This document shows, piece by piece, positions 1-37,242 of a stretch of 64,000 bases of DNA. Positions within the stretch are counted from its first letter, which is position 1. Each line of letters begins with the position of its first letter. Where the stretch lies: assembly GCA_032433765.1 (NCBI GenBank), contig JAVIAB010000024.1, positions 8,800,821 through 8,864,820 on the forward strand. Reading direction: 5' to 3'. Position numbers and translations under genes: made by a program. The notes under the pieces are model-generated. The model worked only from the letters and a program-made list of their open reading frames with translations, was not told where the DNA came from and made no database searches. Origin of the DNA: Megaustenia siamemsis. Lineage: Eukaryota > Mollusca > Gastropoda > Stylommatophora > Ariophantidae.

Positions 1-703
1 AAAAAAGGACTCAGCCTTAAAAGCAAAAAGACAGAGGTAATGGTAACAACAAAGAAAAAGACATCACCTCAGTACAAAATAAAGACAAGTGGAACAATAT
101 TAAAACAGGTAAATGAATTTAAATATTTGGGAACTTTGATAACCTCAGACGGAAGATGTACAAAAGAGGTGAGATGTAGAATGGCATAGGCAAACGCAGC
201 TTTAAAAAAAATGAGGAAGATACTATGCAATCCATTTTTGACAATAGAAACAAGAAAAAGAGTTCTTAAATGTTATGTAGAGCCAGTCTTAATATATGGA
301 TGCGAATCATAGACAATAGGACAACAGACAAGAAAATTACTGAAGTCTGCAGAAATGTGGTTTTACAGAAGAATGTTGAGAGTACCATGGACAGCTAAGA
401 CGAGTAATGAAAACGTTCTGCAAGAGGTCAAAGCAAAAAGAGAACTAATTTCCAATATTAGGAAGAAATAATCATCATTTTTTGGCCATATAATGAGAAG
501 AGAACAACTGGAATATATTGTAAGAACTGGAAAAATTGAGGGACGAAGAGATAGAGGGAAGCAAAGATAAAAAATAACAGACAGCTTAAGAGAATGGCTT
601 GGCAGAAGGTCAACAACAGAAATGATAAATAGCTGCCGAGATCGAAAGTTGTGGAGAGACATGATCACCTACGCCAGTAGGCCCGGTACTTGATGATGAT
701 GAT
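1..703 (+). mobile_element. RTE-like LINE 3' fragment (subfamily A)
   Basis: Encodes the RT C-terminal region with several stops: L-I-Y-G-C-E-S, then the A-K-R-E-L-I-S-N-I-R motif and the W-R-D-M-I-T-Y-A-S-R-P-G-T ending, finishing in (GAT)n. It continues beyond the left window edge. Subfamily A has eight copies in this window. Confidence 0.88.
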
Positions 704-889
704 TTCAGCTCGTTTGTTTTCTCTCACATCAGAGTGTCCATGAATGAAGATGAAACAGATGCCATTCAGGCCTGAGATTTCTAGTTACTCTGGGTTATGT
801 TAGATATCCTTGAAGCATTAAGCAGCTCATAAAATGTTTGAGACGTTCATAAATGTAATTTTCAACACCCGTCATTGTTCGATTATATT

Positions 890-1200
890 CTTCTTTTTCT
901 ACCTTTCAGCTCCCTGTGGAGCATAGGTCATCAACAAACACTTTACAAGTCGTTCTGTTTCTTGCCATTCTTTTAAGATCATTTGTTGTCTTCCCCTCAT
1001 CTTCATCTCTGCTTCTGTCTGTTGTCTCCAAGAATTCTTCGGTCTTTCTCTTTGTTTTTTCCCCTGGGGAATCCAAAAAAGGGCATGTTGTGTAATACTC
1101 TCAGTTGGCTTCCGCAGTGTGTGTCCTATCCAGCGCCATCATCTTCACTGTATCTCTTTATCCGCTGGTATTTGACTGGTACATTTCCATAATGCTAGAT
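890..1200 (-). mobile_element. LINE-C 3' fragment
   Basis: The minus strand matches the last 310 bp of the 37.2-kb LINE, including GTTTGTTGATGACCTATGCT (versus GTTTGTTGAAGACCTATGCT) and the C-T-G-R-S-C terminus with frameshifts. Confidence 0.87.
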
Positions 1201-1375
1201 CATATTACTTACTTGTATTAGAAAAACTGTCAATCTGAGCGAGCCGATATAAGAACTTAGAGAACAATTTCTCAACATTGTTTATCCATCTGTAGCATAT
1301 CTCTGTCCCGTCTACCCGGAACGATATATAAAGATACGCCTTTGCCAGGATTAGGTGCCCGGACGTTCGAGGAAT

Positions 1376-1785
1376 ATAATCACTGCAGTTCTAGTAACTT
1401 ATAAAACTCTACAAATTAATCATAGATATAATATTGAGTATAATCATTGCAGGTTCTAGTAACTTATAAAACTCTACAAATTAATCCTAGATATAACATG
1501 GAATATAATCACTGCAGTTCTAGTAACTTATAAAACTTTACAAATTAATCCTAGATATAACATGGAGTGTAATCATTGCAGTTCTAGTAACTTATAAAAC
1601 TCTACAAATTAATCCTAGATATAACATGGAGTATAATAATTGCAGTTCTAGTAACTTATAAAACTCTTCAAATTAATCCTAGATATAACATGGAGTATAA
1701 TCATTGTAGTTCTAGTAACTTATAAAACTCTACAAATTAATCCTAGATATAACATGGAATATAATCATTGCAGTTCTAGTAATCC
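1376..1785. repeat. ~64-bp tandem repeat, seven units
   Basis: The unit contains GCAGTTCTAGTAACTTATAA, AACTCTACAAATTAATCCTA and GATATAACATGGAGTATAAT; spacing is 63-65 bp. Confidence 0.95.
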
Positions 1786-2239
1786 ACAAAGCCGTGTACA
1801 CCACGAAAAATTAATCGCACAGATAATGATTAACATTCACGTGACAATAACCGATAATTATAGAAACAACACACAAACAAATAAAACGAGGATAAAGAGG
1901 TTGAATATAATTTATTTGTGGGTTAAAAACATGGGTTATCTTTGACTCTACTGGCCCCAAAAAACAAGTTTTTACAAAGCATGTTTAAGGGAAAAAAAAT
2001 TAAGGCATAAGTGCATATCTTAATATCATAACAGTTTTTTAACCTCAAGCAGAGAAACGATAATAATCGTGTGATAATAATTTCCAAAATGTTGCAATGC
2101 GTTATTGACAGCAACAATCATGAAGAAAAATTTCTTCCGATAGGAAATATAAACTACTTTAGTTAGTGCAGCAGTTGTCAATATAACTGACAATCACTTC
2201 AATATAAAGTGTTCCTTGTTGCAGTTTCCTCATATCCCC
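1786..2239. other. No feature seen
   Basis: AT-rich spacer between the 64-bp array and SINE-2; short ORFs only. Confidence 0.6.
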
Positions 2240-2569
2240 AGTCCATGGGAGACAGGTTGGTCTCGAAGCAAGACACCGGCCTCGGGACAGAGAGGTTGTG
2301 GGTTCAAATCTCGGCTACACAGGTTGGGATTTTATTTATAATTTTTCTCTGCGACAACCACCCCCTGGTCTCAGCAGCGAGGCCCGGCTTGTACGTCAGT
2401 TACTCATCGACGGAAAAAAAAAAAAACATGAGTACCTCCGAAGTCGGAGTTATCTGCCTGTGCGGCGAGGGACCCCTGTGCACACGACTAGCAGGGAAAA
2501 ATTAATTAACACGCAAAATTCAGTTCCTAGTCTCTAGGGACTTCGTCAGAGTTGAAAGCTGGCGAACGC

Positions 2570-2570
<1 letters not shown>
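2240..2570 (+). mobile_element. SINE-2 copy
   Basis: Head GGTTGGTCTCGAAGCAAGAC and GGTTGTGGGTTCAAATC (B-box-like), body with GAGTACCTCCGAAG, and a 3' end near CTAGTCTCTAGGGAC followed by (CAA)n. A second tRNA-derived family, four copies in the window. Confidence 0.82.
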
Positions 2571-2619
<49 letters not shown>

Positions 2620-2622
2620 CTT
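2569..2622. repeat. (CAA)n microsatellite at the tail of a SINE-2 copy
   Basis: CAA repeated about 17 times directly after the SINE-2 3' end, so it is probably the SINE tail. Confidence 0.95.
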
Positions 2623-2689
2623 CAATATATAAATCAAGTGGTTCAATGTACACGACCTTCGTTTAAACACAGGTGAAAATAAATTAAGC

Positions 2690-2693
<4 letters not shown>

Positions 2694-2732
<39 letters not shown>
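2694..2732. repeat. (TC)n microsatellite
   Basis: An uninterrupted CT/TC dinucleotide run. Confidence 0.97.
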
Positions 2733-2733
<1 letters not shown>

Positions 2734-2745
2734 GATCAAAACTCT

Positions 2746-3150
2746 ATCAGAGTACTATTCCAGACTCTCGCATGAAGTCAGCTGTCTGCTTAAGCGATTC
2801 GATTGCCCCATATAGTTTCTCTTCCAGGGATGTGGGTGTGGACCACATTGCTCTTCTCAAGACTGTGTACTGGGGCAATCCTCTAGAACATGTTTTGTGG
2901 TCATATTGTCCAGTGTAAAGGGGCATAGGCTGGTTGTACCATTTTTGAATTTGGTGAACATGTGATTCCTTATTCTAATGTGGCCAGTGCGTAGGCGAAG
3001 TATGATGACTTGATCCCTCCTAGATAGTTGATGGTATCCGTCCCTCTCGTTATGCTTTGGGTGTTCTCGTTTCCATTTTTCATGGTACTGACCTTTCAGG
3101 ATGGATTTGGCTTTATCACACCTGAGCGGATGGTTCTCCTTATCTTATAT
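2746..3150 (-). mobile_element. RNase H-type LINE 3' fragment
   Basis: The minus strand is the region downstream of RNase H, as in 45205-45392 and 48139-48450. It contains the uninterrupted counterpart of the hAT target (CTCTAGAACATG near 2881). Confidence 0.82.
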
Positions 3151-3203
3151 AAACTTATCTATCTAGACTTTATCTAACAAAAAAAAAACAAAAAAAAAAA
3201 AAA

Positions 3204-3452
3204 GTATAGTACCCCCGTCACGCCAAGTGGCGTATAGGGAATATGGTGTTAGTGACCATAAATTTTACGGACCTTCGGCACGCGATTTTTGGAGTAATGC
3301 GGTCCGTATTACGCCCGTGCCGCTTCGCTTTCGCAGAAATATATCCGGTACCCATTAAAGCTGGGTGAACCCGGAAGCAGTCGGTTGGGATCGAACCCTA
3401 CCTCGTGTCCTTTGTTGTCCAGTTCACTAGCCACTGAGCTATCGCGGCTCCC
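3204..3452 (-). mobile_element. SINE-1 (tRNA-derived) copy
   Basis: On the minus strand it begins GGGAGCCGCGATAGCTCAGT with an A-box-like TAGCTCAGTGG, then a B-box-like GGTTCGATC, a 5'-tRNA head followed by a conserved unrelated body ending CACGCCACTTGGCGTGACGG-like. A-rich flank on the 3' side. This family recurs ten times in the window. Confidence 0.88.
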
Positions 3453-3654
3453 TCACTGTATCTAAACATGGCTGATATTCTTCTCAACATTTCTGGGATT
3501 TCCTTTAAAAATATCTCACCTCAAAAAAAATTCTTACATTTAACTAACCAAATGTAACTTTTAGTAAAATCTGACTTTTAATGAAACAAATCTGATTTTA
3601 AAGAAATTAAGAATCTGACATTTACTTCAATAAACAATTGCTACTTCTAACCCC

Positions 3655-4348
3655 AGCAATCTTACATTTAACTAAACAAATCTTAATTTTCACAATAAAA
3701 TCTTACATTTAACTAAACAAATCTTACTTTATACAAAAAAATCTTACATTTAACTAAACAAATCTTACTTTACACAAAAAAATCTTACATTAAATAAACA
3801 AATCTTACTTTACACAAAAAAATCTTATATTTTACTAAACAAATCTTACATTTAACTAAACGAATCTTACTTTTCAAAAAAAAATATTATCTTACATTTA
3901 ACTTAACAAATCTTACTTTTCACCAAAAAAAATCTTATCTTACATTTAACTAAACAAATCTTACTTTTCACAAAAAAAATCTTATCTTACATTTAACTAA
4001 ACAAATCTTACTTTACACAAAAAAATCTTATATTTTACTAAACAAATCTTACATTTAACTAAACAAATCTTACTTTACACAAAAAAATCTTATCTTACAT
4101 TTAACTAAACAAATCTTACTTTTCACCAAAAAAATCTTATCTTACATTTAACTAAACAAATCTTACTTTTCACAAAAAAATCTTATCTTACATTTAACTA
4201 TACAAATCTTACTTTACACAAAAAAAATCTTATCTTACATTTAACCAAACAAATCTTACTTTTCACAAAAAAATCTTATCTTACATTTAACTAAACAAAT
4301 CTTACTTTTCACAAAAAAAAATCTTATCTTACATTTAACTAAACAAAT
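3655..4348. repeat. AT-rich tandem repeats 3' of the FREP-like gene
   Basis: Irregular units of CTTACATTTAACTAAACAAA, TCTTACTTTTCACAAAAAAA, TCTTAT, about 12 to 14 copies with indels in the A-runs. Confidence 0.9.
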
Positions 4349-4395
4349 GTGGTCTAACAAATAAAATCTGACTTGGAACTAAACAAATCAGATCT

Positions 4396-4448
4396 TCAAC
4401 AACAACAACAATAACAACAACAATAATAACAACAACAACAACAAACAA
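4396..4448. repeat. (CAA/TAA)n microsatellite
   Basis: CAACAACAACAATAACAACA-type trinucleotide run. Confidence 0.9.
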
Positions 4449-4520
4449 TAAGAAAATAATGTGACTTTTAATTAATTTCCAAAATACTTTTGACTTGAAC
4501 TAATAATATTTGAGCTTCCA

Positions 4521-30435
<25,915 letters not shown>

Positions 30436-30501
30436 CGTGAAACAACAAATATTAACATGCAAGAATTACATTACTTAAAGAAAGGGACAGCTACAACATG
30501 T

Positions 30502-30508
30502 TAATATA
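30502..30508 (-). promoter_or_regulatory. TATA-like box upstream of FREP-like gene
   Basis: TATATTA on the minus strand about 67 nt upstream of the chosen ATG, which would leave a short 5' UTR. The flanks are AT-rich, so chance occurrence is likely. No other promoter signal was recognised in 30440-30990. Confidence 0.2.
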
Positions 30509-30509
30509 T

Positions 30510-30985
30510 CTTCTTCAACGTCATGCTATACACTAGAGCGGTTCTCAAATTAAATAGACCTATGGGCTTCTGACGTTTTCGGCAAAATATACTGCATTTA
30601 TTTTCCAGTTTATCAAGCAAATTTGATGTAAAAGACAAAGGTTTTGGTGGTCAAGAGGTAAGTCGTCAGCCTCTCGACAAGAGGGTCTCGGTTTTTATAT
30701 TAAAAATAGAATGTGTGGTTTCTTAGTGGGGTTACTCCCCCCCCCCCCCTTGTGTCTCGGTAACGTGATCCGATGTGTAGCCCTCTCGGATAACGGCAAA
30801 AAAAGCCCTGTGTGAACTCTTCGCACGTTAAATGACAGGTAAAAACCCTGGTTCTATTTTTCTAGTTTCCGTTCTCATCTTGAAGGACCTACTAAAGGGG
30901 TTAAGCCACTAGCACCAAGGTATGACATTCTGTAGGAGTCAGAGAGACACCAAAAAAATATATAGGATCTCTATAAAAAAAAAAA
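30510..30985. other. Upstream region of the FREP-like gene
   Basis: Contains a C10 run near 30730; otherwise unremarkable. Any promoter should lie here, but none can be defined from sequence alone. Confidence 0.5.
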
Positions 30986-30989
30986 GAAA

Positions 30990-31230
30990 AAAGTAAAGTA
31001 CCTCGTCACGTCAAGTGGCTTATAGGGAATATGGTGTTAGTGACCATATACTTTAAAGACCTTAGGCATACGATTTTTTGGGGTAATTTGGTCGGTATTA
31101 CACCCGTGCCGCTTTAATTTCCCAGAAAAAAAATCCGGTATCCATTAAAAGCTGGGTTAACCGGAGCCGTCGATGAGCCCTCATGTCCTCTGTAGTCCAG
31201 TTCATTAACCACTGAGCTATCGCGACAACC
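30990..31230 (-). mobile_element. SINE-1 copy, diverged
   Basis: Shorter, with deletions around the B box. Flanked by GGATCTCT on both sides (30965 and 31234 areas), a possible target duplication. Confidence 0.82.
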
Positions 31231-31239
31231 ATCGGATCT

Positions 31240-31613
31240 CTGTACGTGGAGATAAAGTTTCGAAGTAGGAGCACTGAATGGCACCCATAATGACCCCCCC
31301 CCCTTTTTTTGTTGTTGTTGTTGTCAAAATGTATTTCATGAAAGCTGGTTCACAATATTGCCCTCACCTAACACTCGCGTTCTGAAATAGTTTCACCTTG
31401 ACCTCTCGTACAAGTCAGAATGGAGCCTTAATAATCAGCCATGTTTTAATGTTGGATTTTAAAAATAATTGTCAAATTTTACGCATTTTCACGGCATATT
31501 CTGGGCTTCTCTGAGGAAAAGCCTTTTTTTCTGAAGCGTGGATAGAGCGTTATAATAGCATCCTGAAAGATAAGGCCGTAGCGTTGTGTTCATTATTATT
31601 ATTTGATTGACTG
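31240..31613. other. Intergenic spacer, no feature seen
   Basis: Short homopolymer runs (C9 and T7 near 31297) only. Confidence 0.5.
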
Positions 31614-31738
31614 CTAAACAACAATTGTGAACACAAGTCTAAACAACAATTGTGAACACTTGTCTAAACAATAATTGTGAACACAAGTCTAAACAATAAT
31701 TGTGAACACAAGTCTAAACAACAATTGTGAACACAAAT
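31614..31738. repeat. 25-bp tandem repeat, five units
   Basis: The unit is CTAAACAACAATTGTGAACA followed by CAAGT; it contains the palindrome CAATTG. Confidence 0.95.
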
Positions 31739-32085
31739 CAGCAAAAGGAAATAAATAAATATATGAAGACGTGACTGTAACCAATACAAGCTTGAAACCC
31801 GCTAACCAACTTTGGTATCTGTGAGCAGCAGATAAGACGTCATCAACTGCGCGCAGGCAGAAAGATAAGGCGTTTGTTTAGATGACGTTCTTTTGTGTTC
31901 GTTACATAAACAGTTTCATGAAAGCAGTATCTTTACTGAAAGAGGCATGTTCTATTTTGTTGTAAACAATAGCTGGAGAATGTAGAATGGCAACAAGATG
32001 GACGTATCAACTTGATATTCATCTCACAGTTGTTTGTCAGTGATATTTTATTTAATCTGTTAATTTGTATCCTTTAATAAAGATA

Positions 32086-32142
<57 letters not shown>
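32086..32142. repeat. (TA)n microsatellite
   Basis: A pure TA run, followed by ATCATCATC. Confidence 0.97.
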
Positions 32143-32143
<1 letters not shown>

Positions 32144-32149
32144 TCATCA

Positions 32150-33220
32150 TTGAGTGCTGCCTCCGCATCGAAGGTTGGCTACCATGGAGCTCCGTTCCAC
32201 TCTGTCTCTTGCATTCATGTGTCACAAATTGGAACCACTCCCATAACATATCAAATTTAACAATGAGAGGAATGTTGTAGGCTCAAGACAACTGCATTCA
32301 TAAATGTTGCCAATTATATTTTTCTTAGATTTGAACTAAAGTGTCACTTTCAAGCTGGAATAAACAGCTGTGGTATATGTGCGTGCTCGCGAAGTATTAA
32401 TTTGTGAGTGGAGTAACTGACACCACGTCGATGTTGATATGAGCCGCTCGCCGTCTTGAAGGTATGTGTAGGAGACGTTAATGAGAACAATTGTTGTTTA
32501 CGTTTTGATCGTTACCGTGAGCTGTTACCGGAGTGTATGTTTCCAGTTATCGTGCCCAAGAGGGTATGTGAGATTAGTTGATCTGTGCTTGTGATGTAAG
32601 CAATAACGTAGGCAAGGACTGAACCAGGTCTCTCACTAGTCACGTGATGTGTTTTTGTACCACATGTTCATGTGTGCGTGTGTGTGTGTGTGTGTGTTAG
32701 TGATTGTGATTGTTGTTGCATCGGTTGGGCAGACAGTGAGCGTGTGTGTATATATGTGAGTTCTTTACAGTAAGCGCTTGTGCGTGTGTTGATGAGTGAT
32801 AGCATGTGCGTATGTCTACTACGAGCAATAATGTTCGTCGGTTTACATAAATGCGTGTGTGTTTAATTAACGAGTGAGTGTTTATGTGATAGTGAGTGTA
32901 CGAAAGTGATTCCGAATGAAACAAGTATGTGTGTGTGTTTGTTAGTGTATGCGCAATTACTGGTGACTGTTTGTGGTTGTAAGTAAAGACATGGGCTTCC
33001 GGTTAATATGACGGATAGGCGGCAATGAACAATTGAGACTATCTTAAAAAAAAAAAAACTTCTTTACGACACAAAGTACCATTGCTGGTGTATGTCGATG
33101 GCACGGATAAAACCAGAGGGATTAAGGCCGCTTGGTCAAGCAGTCGCCACGACGTGTGAGCTCCAAGATTTTTATTTCACCCCCGATAGAAAAAATTCTT
33201 TTGTATTGTTGGTGATTGTA
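32150..33220. other. Intergenic, GT-rich sequence
   Basis: Scattered GTGTGTG runs (32680-32950) and a partial relative of DR1 upstream sequence near 33015. No gene recognised. Confidence 0.5.
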
Positions 33221-33224
33221 TATG

Positions 33225-33445
33225 CCGATTGCTTACGATGAATGATGATATCGTATGAGGAAGGACAGTTCAGTTGCGTTCACTATCGGTGCTACTATCC
33301 CCTATGTCTTTTGACGTGTGCTATGTTTGCTATGATAGGACTGCAGCTTATTTTGTTTGTTTGGATATTCGATGAAATGTTAATTTTTATCACTGCATCA
33401 CTCTTACTTTGTACACGGAACATTAATGTAAACAGATGAGAGTAA
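33225..33445 (+). repeat. Dispersed repeat DR1, partial
   Basis: Shares TTGCTTACGATGAATGATGA and the following 200 bp with the other two copies, with more divergence. Confidence 0.72.
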
Positions 33446-33546
33446 ACAGACAGATCGCTTGTCTGTCTGCTTCTGCCCTATTACCTACTCTGTCTGTCAG
33501 ATCAATGACTGGTGGTCGGTAATGTAAACAGTCACATGGCTGTCTA

Positions 33547-33894
33547 ATCTGCGTCTACGACCTTGACTTCGCACTGTGCGAACTGTTACTGTTGATAAAC
33601 ACGCTCTTTAACGTCAGCGTCTAACCTTGACTTCGCACTGTGCGAACTGTTACTGTTGATAAACACGCTCTTTAACGTCAGCGTCTAACCTTGACTTCGC
33701 ACTGTGCGAACTGTTACTGTTGATAAACACGCTCTTTAACGTCAGCGTCTAACCTTGACTTCGCACTGTGCGAACTGTTACTGTTGATAAACACGCTCTT
33801 TAACGTCAGCGTCTAACCTTGACTTCGCACTGAGCGACTGTTACTGTTGATAAACACGCTCTTTAACGTCAGCGTCTAACCTTGACTTCGCGTA
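33547..33894. repeat. 64-bp tandem repeat, about five units, with internal palindrome
   Basis: The unit starts CGTCTAACCTTGACTTCGCA and ends CTCTTTAACGTCAG. Each unit holds TTCGCACTGTGCGAA, a 15-bp near-perfect palindrome. Confidence 0.95.
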
Positions 33895-33997
33895 AAAGAA
33901 TGGGTTTACATGTAGTGGGACTTTGCGAAATGTGATACACCACTGGATCAAGGATGATATATTCTGATGAACGCATGAATATATATATATATATGTA

Positions 33998-34232
33998 TAT
34001 ATATGTCGGACACATTATGAGAATAAGAAAGTTGGAATATTTGGCTGCAGCTGTCAAAATAGTAGGAAAAAGTGATTGCGGACGACAAAGTGAGAAGATT
34101 CTCGATAGTGTGGTGTTTTATTACACATTAAACAGGAACATCACTGATAGGATGCAGTGAGGACAGAGAATTGATGGAAGACATGCTCGCCTACGACAAC
34201 CTGTATGGCACACAATGATGATGATTGAAGTA
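33998..34232 (+). mobile_element. RTE-like LINE 3' relic (subfamily B)
   Basis: Diverged; encodes V-G-H-I-M-R-I-R-K-L-E-Y-L and ends CACACAATGATGATGAT. Confidence 0.75.
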
Positions 34233-34589
34233 ATACATTATGGACAGAAGAAATGATTGTTGCCTTGGGATTGATGATAGTGTGTGACGTAGGTAGCGTG
34301 ATGTGACGTCAGTGACACCAGAACTGGATGTTGGCTTCAGAAAAGTAATGAAAAGTGGAGGGGCGGGTGAATACGTAGATGAAGTGAATAGAAGACAAAA
34401 ATATGTCGAACAAAATTAATATCGTTGGTGTCTATGTAAATAGTGGTGATAATGATGACATCAAACATACGTCACCATCAAGGTAATTTGAAAATACATA
34501 GAGAATGTTCAAGAAAATACGCCAAAATAAGTGTTGGAAAATGCAGAAGTCATTAGTTGTAAGGATTACAATGGCTAATAGTATTTTAA

Positions 34590-34853
34590 CTCTTTCGGTG
34601 CGGAACATTTTTGTTAATAGTACGGAAGAGATTTGAGAGGCAACATTTTTTCATGGAATTAAGAATCAATCTATATATTTATATTTATCTAACATATAAC
34701 ATATCATATATGCATTTGTAGATAATTAAACAAGACATTAGATTTCATCAATACCAAGATGATACAATACGCGTAAAAAGAATATGATTTGATAACGGTT
34801 CACACTAATCAAATTGAGCGTGACGCACTATGCGGCGACACGTACTGAAAGAG
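34590..34853. mobile_element. MITE with TTAA ends (piggyBac type)
   Basis: Inverted ends CTCTTTCGGTGCG and, on the other strand, CTCTTTCAGTACG, flanked by TTAA at 34586-34589 and 34854-34857. 264 bp, non-coding. Confidence 0.72.
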
Positions 34854-35239
34854 TTAAAATGAAACTAAATATATACTCACATCAAAACAATTAACATTAT
34901 GACTAAAAGGGAGAATAATAAATTGATATATCTACCAGCCGTTTGTTGTCGAGATACAGGCACTAAATTAGAAGAAAAAAAAAGAAAAAACTCAATAAGT
35001 GGCATGTAAATTATTTATCCAATAGTGAAATGATATAGTGGACAGAGAAGAAATCAGAATATAATGTTCTGAAATAGCTGAAAATAAAGAAATAATTAAT
35101 TAGCGCACTTGCAATAAAACAATATATATTTTTGAACACATAAAGCGACATAATAAAACACGTAATGTCATCGTGAATGAGGGAAAAAAACAGGATAAAC
35201 GAGTCAGAAGTAAATACAGACCTAAGTGGACTGACAACA

Positions 35240-35830
35240 TTCAGAGATGGACAGGAGAACCTATGACAGTGTGAAACATCAACACAAAGGTATGGATAGG
35301 AGAACCAATGACAGGGTGAAACATCAACACAAAGATTTGGACAAGAGAACCTATGACAGAGTGAATCATCACACAAAGATATGAACAGGAGAACCTATGA
35401 CAGCGTGACTCATCAACACAAAGAGATGGACAAGAGAACATATGCCAGCGTGAATCATCAACACAAAGAGATGGACATGAGAACATATGACAGCGTGAAT
35501 CATCAACACAAAGAGATGGACATGAGAACATATGACAGCGTGAATCATCAACACAAAGAGATGGACAGGAGAACACATAATAACGTGAATCATCAACATA
35601 AAGAGATGGACAGGAGAACACATAATAACGTGAATCATCAACATAAAGTTATGTACAGAAGAACCTATGACAGCGTGAATCATCAAGATAAAGTTATGTA
35701 CAGAAGAACCTATGACAGCGTGAATCATCAAGATAAAGTTATGTACAGAAGAACCTATGACAGCGTGAATCATCAATATAAAGTTATGTACAGGAGAACC
35801 TATGACTGTGTGATTCATCAACATAGAGAC
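35240..35830. repeat. 45-bp tandem repeat, about 13 units
   Basis: The unit is GACAGCGTGAATCATCAACA, CAAAGAGATGGACAGGAGAA, CATAT. The period keeps all frames open, giving a 173-aa plus-strand ORF of 15-residue repeats (R-R-T-Y-D-S-V-N-H-Q-H-K-E-M-D) and two overlapping minus-strand ORFs. No start context or domain argues for a real gene. Confidence 0.95.
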
Positions 35831-35902
35831 AAAGTGAAGTACGCCTTTATTGTAACTTTTGAAGCTGAAACAGCACATTTTCTTCCTCTTCTTCGATCAT
35901 GA

Positions 35903-36100
35903 CGTCATTCAGACTAAGACTTTAGACTCCCTTATAAAGGCTGCTGTCTGATTCTGTTGCCTCGTAGACTTTTCTTCCAGTGAGGCGGGTGTAGACCATA
36001 TAATACCACTCAGGCCTATCTAATGAGGACAATACTGTAGAGCGTGTTTTGTTGTGATGTTATCCAGGGTACAGGGACAGCACATCTTATGACTAATGAC
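35903..36100 (-). mobile_element. RNase H-type LINE 3' fragment
   Basis: A short relic with ACTCCCTTATAAAGGCTGCT and CTGTAGAGCGTG at the position of the hAT target site. Confidence 0.75.
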
Positions 36101-36163
36101 CTTGGCAGGTCAAGGTATTCTCGTCTTTACATTAAAATAAATGGTTAAGATAAGTATTAAAAT

Positions 36164-36415
36164 AAAGTAAAGTACCCCCGTCACGACAAGTGGCGTATAG
36201 GTAATATGGTGTTAGTGACCATAAATTTTACAGACCTTCGGCACATGATTTTTGGGGTAATGAGGTCAGTATTACGCCCGTGCCGCTTTACTTTCCCAGA
36301 AAAAATCAGGTACCAATTAAAGGCTGAGTGAACCCGGACGCCGTCGGTTGGGATCGAACCCTACCTCTTGTCCATTTGTAGGACAGTTCACTAACCAGTG
36401 AGCTATAGCGGCTCC
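36164..36415 (-). mobile_element. SINE-1 copy
   Basis: Flanked by GGTTAAGATAA on both sides (36143 and 36419 areas). Confidence 0.9.
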
Positions 36416-36828
36416 CTTGGTTAAGATAAATAATAGTAACCTAACAATCGAGTTATGGACTGAATACATTGTACTTACGTCTGCAAAAACATACAACAGT
36501 GTGATATCTAGATTTTTAGATTGGAATTTGCAGCCTTATATTTAATAATTAATGTACCACAACCATTGTAGATAAAATAACATAAAATGATGTCCACGTA
36601 TCAAGTTATTTACAAATGAAAATGTATTTCAGAAAATATAATTCAATACAGCGTGTAAGTTGAGAAAAAACACGCGACAATAAAACTATTAACACATGTC
36701 CTTGAACTCATCTCAAAATGTCTGCTCTAAAACCATATGGATGGGGGCGAGTGATAAGTGAGCAAGATCCAAGACGCGGATACAATATTCCATAGCTACC
36801 GTTGTCTTCAGTGTGCTTGTGTTATACG

Positions 36829-36880
36829 TCAGCTCACACGTCAGCTCTCACGTCAGCTCTCACGTCAGCTCACACGTCAT
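36829..36880. repeat. ~12-bp tandem repeat
   Basis: CACGTCAGCTCT repeated about four to five times. Confidence 0.85.
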
Positions 36881-36950
36881 TTCGAGTATTGTGGGAGATA
36901 AGCATTACTACTTCTGTCTCTCCTGCCAGTGTCAACAATTGTCACGTGAC

Positions 36951-37242
36951 GCTTGTGGAGATGTATTTTTTGTGTGTTTCTCCCTCTATCTCACTCTGGG
37001 TCCGACTTTGTCCCGATTTATACCTCCTCTGTTATTTGCCTGGCATAACAGGCCAATAATTGCTGGGAATTTAACCTACCAGCTGGAAAGGCCATGTCTA
37101 ATTCTATCTATCTAAGGAGAGTAATGGAGCCGCGATAGCTCAGTGGTTAGTGAACTGGACTACAAAGGACAAGGGGTAGGGTTCGATCTCAACCGACGGC
37201 TTCCGGGTTCACCCAGCCTTAAATGGGTACCGGAAATTTTTC
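36951..37242 (+). repeat. Left copy of 292-bp direct repeat flanking LINE-C
   Basis: Begins GCTTGTGGAGATGTATTTTT and ends in the SINE-1 body at GGAAATTTTTC. Base-for-base the same as 39483-39774 on inspection. Confidence 0.93.
37124..37242 (+). mobile_element. SINE-1 5' part, left target-duplicate of a LINE insertion
   Basis: The tRNA-like head and start of the body, ending abruptly where the LINE at 37243 begins. Identical to the same part of the copy at 39656. Confidence 0.9.

Noticed and set aside
700..790. A further FReD exon on the minus strand (reads L-N-G-I-C-F-I-F-I-H after an AG)
   Set aside because: Only a short L-N-G resemblance, no G-A-W-W or paired cysteines, no good donor or stop, and exon 6 already ends with a FReD-like terminus.
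35369..35902. 173-aa plus-strand and 169-aa minus-strand repeat ORFs as a secreted or structural repeat protein
   Set aside because: The 45-bp period keeps frames open on both strands; no promoter, splice or domain evidence.
37124..37200. A tRNA gene from the GCTCAGTGG and GGTTCGATC boxes
   Set aside because: The same head recurs with an identical non-tRNA body in ten copies and with target duplications, so it is a SINE; the cloverleaf is not preserved.
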